A DNA stretch of 64,000 nt from positions 1-64,000 of the forward strand of contig JAMWET010005495.1 of assembly GCA_024036415.1 (NCBI GenBank). Direction: 5' to 3'. This stretch comes from Prochilodus magdalenae (lineage: Eukaryota; Chordata; Actinopteri; Characiformes; Prochilodontidae). Below the pieces are notes generated by a model, which saw only the letters and a program-made list of their open reading frames with translations, made no database searches and was not told where the DNA came from. Numbering within the stretch: position 1 is the stretch's first letter; each line of letters opens with the position of its first letter. Shown here piece by piece: positions 59,201-64,000 of this stretch. Made by a program: the position numbers and the translations under genes.

Positions 59201-62200
59201 AGCTAAGAGAGACAGTGTTTTTAGCTCTGAGCTAAGAGAGACAGTGTTTTTAGCTCTGAGCTAAGAGAGACAGTGTTTTTAGCTCTGAGCTAAGAGAGAC
59301 AGTGTTTTAGCTCTGAGCTAAGAGAGACAGTGTTTTTAGCTCTGAGCTAAGAGAGACAGTGTTTTAGCTCTGAGCTAAGAGAGACAGTGTTTTAGCTCTG
59401 AGCTAAGAGAGACAGTGTTTTAGCTCTGAGCTAAGAGAGACAGTGTTTTAGCTCTGAGCTAAGAGAGACAGTGTTTTAGCTCTGAGCTAAGAGAGACAGT
59501 GTTTTAGCTCTGAGCTAAGAGAGACAGTGTTTTAGCTCTGAGCTAAGAGAGACAGTGTTTTAGCTCTGAGCTAAGAGAGACAGTGTTTTAGCTCTGAGCT
59601 AAGAGAGACAGTGTTTTTAGCTCTGAGCTAAGAGAGACAGTGTTTTTAGCTCTGAGCTAAGAGAGACAGTGTTTTTAGCTCTGAGCTAAGAGGGACAGTG
59701 TTTTTAGCTCTGAGCTAAGAGAGACAGTGTTTTAGCTCTGAGCTAAGAGTAACAGTGTTTGTAGGTTTGAGCTAAGAAAGACAGTGTTTTTAGCTCTGAG
59801 CTAAGAGAGACAGTGTTTTTAGCTCTGAGCTAAGAGAGACAGTGTTTTTAGCTCTGAGCTAAGAGAGACAGTGTTTTAGCTCTGAGCTAAGAGAGACAGT
59901 GTTTTAGCTCTGAGCTAAGAGAGACAGTGTTTTAGCTCTGAGCTAAGAGAGACAGTGTTTGTAGCTCTGAGCTAAGAGAGACAGTGTTTTTAGCTCTGAG
60001 CTAAGAGAGACAGTGTTTTTAGCTCTGAGCTAAGAGAGACAGTGTTTTAGCTCTGAGCTAAGAGAGACAGTGTTTTTAGCTTTTAGCTAACAGAGGCTGT
60101 GTTTGTAGCTCTGAGCTAAGAGAGACAGTGTTTTTAACTCTGAGCTAAGAGAGACAGTGTTGTAGCTCTGAGCTAAGAGAGACAGTGTTTTAGCTCTGAG
60201 CTAAGAGAGACAGTGTTTTAGCTCTGAGCTAAGAGAGACAGTGTTTTAGCTCTGAGCTAAGAGAGACAGTGTTTGTAGCTCTGAGCTAAGAGAGACAGTG
60301 TTTGTAGCTCTGAGCTAAGAGAGGAAGTGTTTTAGCTCTGAGCTAAGAGAGACAGTGTTTTAGCTCTGAGCTAAGAGAGACAGTGTTTGTAGCTCTGAGC
60401 TAAGAGAGACAGTGTTTTGCTCTGAGCTAAGAGAGGAAGTGTGTTTGCTCTGAGCTAAGAGAAACAGTGTTTGTAACTCTGAGCTAAGAGAGACAGTGTT
60501 TGTAGCTTTGAGCTAAGAGACAGTGTTTTTAGCTCTGAGCTAAGAGAGACAGTGTTTTTAGCTCTGAGCTAAGAGAGACAGTGTTTTTAGCTCTGAGCTA
60601 AGAGAGACAGTGTTTTTAGCTCTGAGCTAAGAGAGACAGTGTTTTAGCTCTGAGCTAAGAGAGACAGTGTTTTAGCTCTGAGCTAAGAGAGACAGTGTTT
60701 TAGCTCTGAGCTAAGAGAGACAGTGTTTTGGCTCTGAGCTAAGAGAGACTGTGTTTTTAGCTCTGAGCTAAGAGAGACAGTGTTTTTAGCTTTGAGTTAA
60801 GAGAGGCAGTGTTTTAGCTCTGAGCTAAGAGAGGCAGTGTTTTAGCTCTGAGCTAAGAGAGACAGTGTTGTAGCTCTGAGCTAAGAGAGACAGTGTTTTC
60901 AGCTCTGAGCTAAGAGAGACAGTGTTGTAGCTCTGAGCTAAGAGAGACAGTGTTTTTAGCTCTGAGATAAGAGAGACAGTGTTTTTAGCTCTGAGCTAAG
61001 AGAGACAGTGTTTTTAGCTTTTGGCTAACAGAGGCTGTTTCCGTAGCTTTGAGCTAAGAGGGACAGTGTTTGTAGCTCTGAGCTAAGAGAGACAGTGTTG
61101 TAGCTCTGAGCTAAGAGAGACAGTGTTTTTAGCTCTGAGCTAAGAGAGACAGTGTTTTTAGCTCTGAGCTAAGAGAGACAGTGTTTTAGCTCTGAGCTAA
61201 GAGAGACAGTGTTTTTAGCTTTTAGCTAACAGAGGCTGTGTTTGTAGCTCTGAGCTAAGAGAGACAGTGTTTTTAACTCTGAGCTAAGAGAGACAGTGTT
61301 GTAGCTCTGAGCTAAGAGAGACAGTGTTTTAGCTCTGAGCTAAGAGAGACAGTGTTTTAGCTCTGAGCTAAGAGAGACAGTGTTTTAGCTCTGAGCTAAG
61401 AGAGACAGTGTTTGTAGCTCTGAGCTAAGAGAGACAGTGTTTGTAGCTCTGAGCTAAGAGAGACAGTGTTTGTAGCTCTGAGCTAAGAGAGACAGTGTTT
61501 GTAGCTCTGAGCTAAGAGAGGAAGTGTTTTAGCTCTGAGCTAAGAGAGACAGTGTTTTAGCTCTGAGCTAAGAGAGACAGTGTTTGTAGCTCTGAGCTAA
61601 GAGAGACAGTGTTTTGCTCTGAGCTAAGAGAGGAAGTGTGTTTGCTCTGAGCTAAGAGAAACAGTGTTTGTAACTCTGAGCTAAGAGAGACAGTGTTTGT
61701 AGCTTTGAGCTAAGAGACAGTGTTTTTAGCTCTGAGCTAAGAGAGACAGTGTTTTTAGCTCTGAGCTAAGAGAGACAGTGTTTTTAGCTCTGAGCTAAGA
61801 GAGACAGTGTTTTTAGCTCTGAGCTAAGAGAGACAGTGTTTTTAGCTCTGAGCTAAGAGAGACAGTGTTTTAGCTCTGAGCTAAGAGAGACAGTGTTTTG
61901 GCTCTGAGCTAAGAGAGACTGTGTTTTTAGCTCTGAGCTAAGAGAGACAGTGTTTTTAGCTTTGAGTTAAGAGAGGCAGTGTTTTAGCTCTGAGCTAAGA
62001 GAGGCAGTGTTTTAGCTCTGAGCTAAGAGAGACAGTGTTGTAGCTCTGAGCTAAGAGAGACAGTGTTTTCAGCTCTGAGCTAAGAGAGACAGTGTTGTAG
62101 CTCTGAGCTAAGAGAGACAGTGTTTTTAGCTCTGAGATAAGAGAGACAGTGTTTTTAGCTCTGAGCTAAGAGAGACAGTGTTTTTAGCTTTTGGCTAACA

Positions 62201-64000
62201 GAGGCTGTTTCCGTAGCTTTGAGCTAAGAGGGACAGTGTTTGTAGCTCTGAGCTAAGAGAGACAGTGTTGTAGCTCTGAGCTAAGAGAGACAGTGTTTTT
62301 AGCTCTGAGCTAAGAGAGACAGTGTTTGTAGCTCTGAGCTAAGAGAGACAGTGTTTTCAGCTCTGAGCTAAGAGAGACAGTGTTGTAGCTCTGAGCTAAG
62401 AGAGACAGTGTTTTTAGCTCTGAGATAAGAGAGACAGTGTTTTAGCTCTGAGCTAAGAGAGACAGTGTTTTTAGCTCTGAGCTAAGAGAGGCAGTGTTTT
62501 AGCTCTGAGCTAAGAGAGGCAGTGTTTTAGCTCTGAGCTAAGAGAGACAGTGTTTTTAGCTCGGAGCTAAGAGAGACAGTGTTTTTAGCTCCGAGCTAAG
62601 AGAGACAGTGTTTTTAGCTCTGAGCTAAGAGAGACAGTGTTTTAGCTCTGAGCTAAGAGAGACAGTGTTTTAGCTCTGAGATAAGAGGGACAGTGTTTTA
62701 GCTCTGAGCTAAGAGGGACAGTGTTTTAGCTCTGATCTAAGAGAGACAGTGTTTTAGCTCTGAGCTAAGAGAGACAGTGTTTTAGCTCTGAGCTAAGAGA
62801 GACAGTGTTTTAGCTCTGAGCTAAGAGAGACAGTGTTTTAGCTCTGAGCTAAGAGAGACAGTGTTTTAGCTCTGAGCTAAGAGAGACAGTGTTTTAGCCC
62901 TGAGCTAAGAGAGACAGTGTTTTAGCTCTGAGCTAAGAGAGGCAGTGTTTTAGCTCTGAGCTAAGAGAGACAGTGTTTTAGCTCTGAGCTAAGAGAGACA
63001 GTGTTTTAGCTCTGAGCTAAGAGAGACAGTGTTTTAGCTCTGAGCTAAGAGAGACAGTGTTGTAGCTCTGAGCTAAGAGAGGCAGTGTTTTAGCTCTGAG
63101 CTAAGAGAGACAGTGTTTTAGCTCTGAGCTAAGAGAGACAGTGTTTGTAGCTCTGAGCTAAGAAAGACAGTGTTTTTAGCTCTGAGCTAAGAGAGACAGT
63201 GTTTTTAGCTCTGAGCTAAGAGAGACAGTGTTTTTAGCTCTGAGCTAAGAGAGACAGTGTTTTAGCTCTGAGCTAAGAGAGACAGTGTTTTAGCTCTGAG
63301 CTAAGAGAGACAGTGTTTGTAGCTCTGAGCTAAGAGAGACAGTGTTTTTAGCTCTGAGCTAAGAGAGACAGTGTTTTTAGCTCTGAGCTAAGAGAGACAG
63401 TGTTTTAGCTCTGAGCTAAGAGAGACAGTGTTTTTAGCTTTTAGCTAACAGAGGCTGTGTTTGTAGCTCTGAGCTAAGAGAGACAGTGTTTTTAACTCTG
63501 AGCTAAGAGAGACAGTGTTGTAGCTCTGAGCTAAGAGAGACAGTGTTTTAGCTCTGAGCTAAGAGAGACAGTGTTTTAGCTCTGAGCTAAGAGAGACAGT
63601 GTTTTAGCTCTGAGCTAAGAGAGACAGTGTTTTAGCTCTGAGCTAAGAGAGACAGTGTTTGTAGCTCTGAGCTAAGAGAGACAGTGTTTGTAGCTCTGAG
63701 CTAAGAGAGACAGTGTTTGTAGCTCTGAGCTAAGAGAGACAGTGTTTGTAGCTCTGAGCTAAGAGAGACAGTGTTTGTAGCTCTGAGCTAAGAGAGGAAG
63801 TGTTTTAGCTCTGAGCTAAGAGAGACAGTGTTTTAGCTCTGAGCTAAGAGAGACAGTGTTTGTAGCTCTGAGCTAAGAGAGACAGTGTTTTGCTCTGAGC
63901 TAAGAGAGGAAGTGTGTTTGCTCTGAGCTAAGAGAAACAGTGTTTGTAACTCTGAGCTAAGAGAGACAGTGTTTGTAGCTTTGAGCTAAGAGACAGTGTT
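56300..64000 (+). repeat. 7.7-kb ~28-bp minisatellite, runs off the window
   Basis: About 270 copies of a 28-29-bp unit. Two main types exist: AGCTCTGAGCTAAGAGAGAC followed by AGTGTTTT, and AGCTTTTAGCTAACAGAGGC followed by TGTGTTTTT. The second dominates before about 57500 and the first afterwards. Each unit holds a short near-palindrome (AGCTnnnAGCT / TTAGCTTTTAGCTAA). Larger blocks recur at 1.14-1.20 kb: for example the TTTCCGTAGC variant at 61038 and 62208, and the GAGGAAGTGTGTTTGC variant at 60433, 61630 and 63906. No long open frames appear because units carry stops. Confidence 0.98.

Overview
The window is vertebrate nuclear DNA and almost certainly teleost. The evidence is split exons with GT-AG borders, an AIG1/GIMAP GTPase gene of the fish multi-domain type, Tc1-like, Ty3/gypsy and L2/CR1-like elements, and very long minisatellites. 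Several interspersed repeats resemble families I know from otophysan fishes (characins, catfishes); that placement is from memory. About 30% of the window is tandem repeat, so most long open frames here are repeat artefacts and not genes.

1-18.4 kb (+ strand): one GIMAP8-like gene built from successive GTPase-domain exons, all of phase 1-1. A decayed domain exon (1261-2006) and a 69-bp linker exon (2152-2220) are followed by an 8.1-kb intron that is nearly all a 39-bp, almost G-free minisatellite. Then come three intact domain exons (10361-11047, 12138-12821, 13191-13847) and a terminal exon (17194-18344) with the only canonical GTP-binding site, a coiled coil and a glycine-rich hydrophobic tail. 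A 5'-truncated LINE lies in the last intron.

18.4-44 kb: a mobile-element zone. It holds a 61-bp minisatellite, a gypsy gag relic with a SCAN-like stretch, a truncated Tc1 piece beside a nearly complete Tc1 element with ~208-bp inverted repeats, two minus-strand gypsy relics, a displaced fragment of a GIMAP exon cut off by other sequence, MITE-like inverted-repeat elements and a 740-bp ATTAT-type array. Three ISRE-like motifs (29.83, 38.41 and 43.95 kb) suggest interferon-responsive promoters.

45-51.2 kb (+ strand): a 2.7-kb G/T-rich 39-bp minisatellite sits directly upstream of the signal-peptide exon of a complete four-exon immunoglobulin-superfamily membrane receptor (47718-49213; 264 residues; two Ig-like domains, one transmembrane segment, tiny tail). 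A broken partial paralogue follows at about 50.64-51.09 kb.

51.2-64 kb: interspersed repeats, a 17-bp minisatellite and a 7.7-kb ~28-bp minisatellite that runs off the window end.

Functional reading: the two recognisable genes are both immune-type (a GIMAP pseudo-GTPase array and an Ig receptor). They lie in a locus broken up by duplication, transposon insertion and minisatellite expansion.
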